DNA from: Flavobacteriales bacterium UBA4585
Lineage (GTDB): Bacteria > Bacteroidota > Bacteroidia > Flavobacteriales > Schleiferiaceae
Reading direction: 5' to 3'
DNA: 6,813 bases
Assembly: GCA_949487015.1 (NCBI GenBank)
Contig: CATAQZ010000066.1
Span: 1 to 6,813, forward strand
Of this stretch, positions 6,769 to 6,813 are shown piece after piece. Within the stretch, counting starts at the first letter, position 1; each line of letters begins with the position of its first letter. The notes under the pieces are model-generated. The model was not told the origin of the DNA. It saw only the letters and a list, made by a program, of their open reading frames with translations, and searched no databases. The position numbers and the translations under genes are program-made.

Positions 6769-6783
6769 ATTTTCGAAAATGTA
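6769..6783 (-). promoter_or_regulatory. Palindrome and candidate -7 element upstream of the DUF2490 gene
   Basis: ATTTTCGAAAAT (6769-6780) is a perfect 12-base palindrome centred about 18 bases before the ATG. It overlaps TACATTTT (6783-6776 on the minus strand), seven of eight matches to TAnnTTTG. A TTTG sits at 6813-6810, but the 26-base spacing is longer than the usual 17-23, and the window ends there. Promoter identity is therefore weak; the palindrome itself is certain. Confidence 0.3.
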
Positions 6784-6813
6784 CTAAAAAGGCACTGCAC
6801 CGTTTCTTACAAA

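Noticed and set aside
1..6813. Mobile element, CRISPR array, defence island or RNA gene
   Set aside because: No transposase, integrase, regularly spaced repeat, tRNA-like fold or known defence domain was seen. Genes are of normal length, collinear and tightly packed, as in ordinary chromosomal sequence.

Overview
The window looks like chromosomal DNA of a member of the Bacteroidota, most likely a marine-type flavobacterium. Three signs support this: a secreted protein with a C-terminal type IX secretion (T9SS, Por) sorting domain, a TrmB with the Bacteroidota-style FPDPQMK motif, and a textbook Bacteroidota promoter (TTG, 20 nt, TAnnTTTG) ahead of trmB. All seven genes lie on the minus strand and coding density is very high. 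No RNA gene, insertion sequence, CRISPR array or phage gene is visible, and no gap between genes exceeds about 60 bases.

In the order of transcription (right to left), the layout is as follows. (1) 6757-6113 encodes a DUF2490 outer-membrane beta-barrel candidate. (2) 6107-5205 encodes a lipoprotein esterase of the polyhydroxybutyrate-depolymerase/feruloyl-esterase type, possibly translationally coupled to gene 1. (3) After a 56-base gap, 5148-3475 encodes a long RluA-family pseudouridine synthase with a coiled coil and a Cys-rich region ahead of its catalytic domain. (4) Two bases later, 3472-3005 encodes a short CYTH-fold (triphosphate tunnel) protein. (5) With an ATGA overlap, 3008-834 encodes a secreted CotH-kinase-fold protein with an N-terminal beta-sandwich and a T9SS tail. 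(6) 809-96 encodes TrmB, with its own promoter buried in the end of the CotH gene. (7) Directly abutting it, 95-1 holds the first 31 codons of an MGMT/alkyltransferase-like DNA-binding protein that runs off the window.

Functionally the block mixes RNA modification (RluA, TrmB), DNA-lesion sensing (the alkyltransferase-like gene), envelope and secreted proteins (DUF2490, esterase, CotH) and one phosphoryl-chemistry enzyme (CYTH). The most interesting pairing is the translationally coupled CYTH and secreted CotH genes: both folds handle nucleotide or polyphosphate triphosphates, but the two proteins should act in different compartments. No clearly new multi-gene system (defence, secretion, biosynthesis) is visible. 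The points worth a second look are the CYTH-CotH pair, the altered CotH catalytic loop, a possibly leaderless trmB, the Cys-rich region of the long RluA protein, and a perfect palindrome ahead of the DUF2490 gene.
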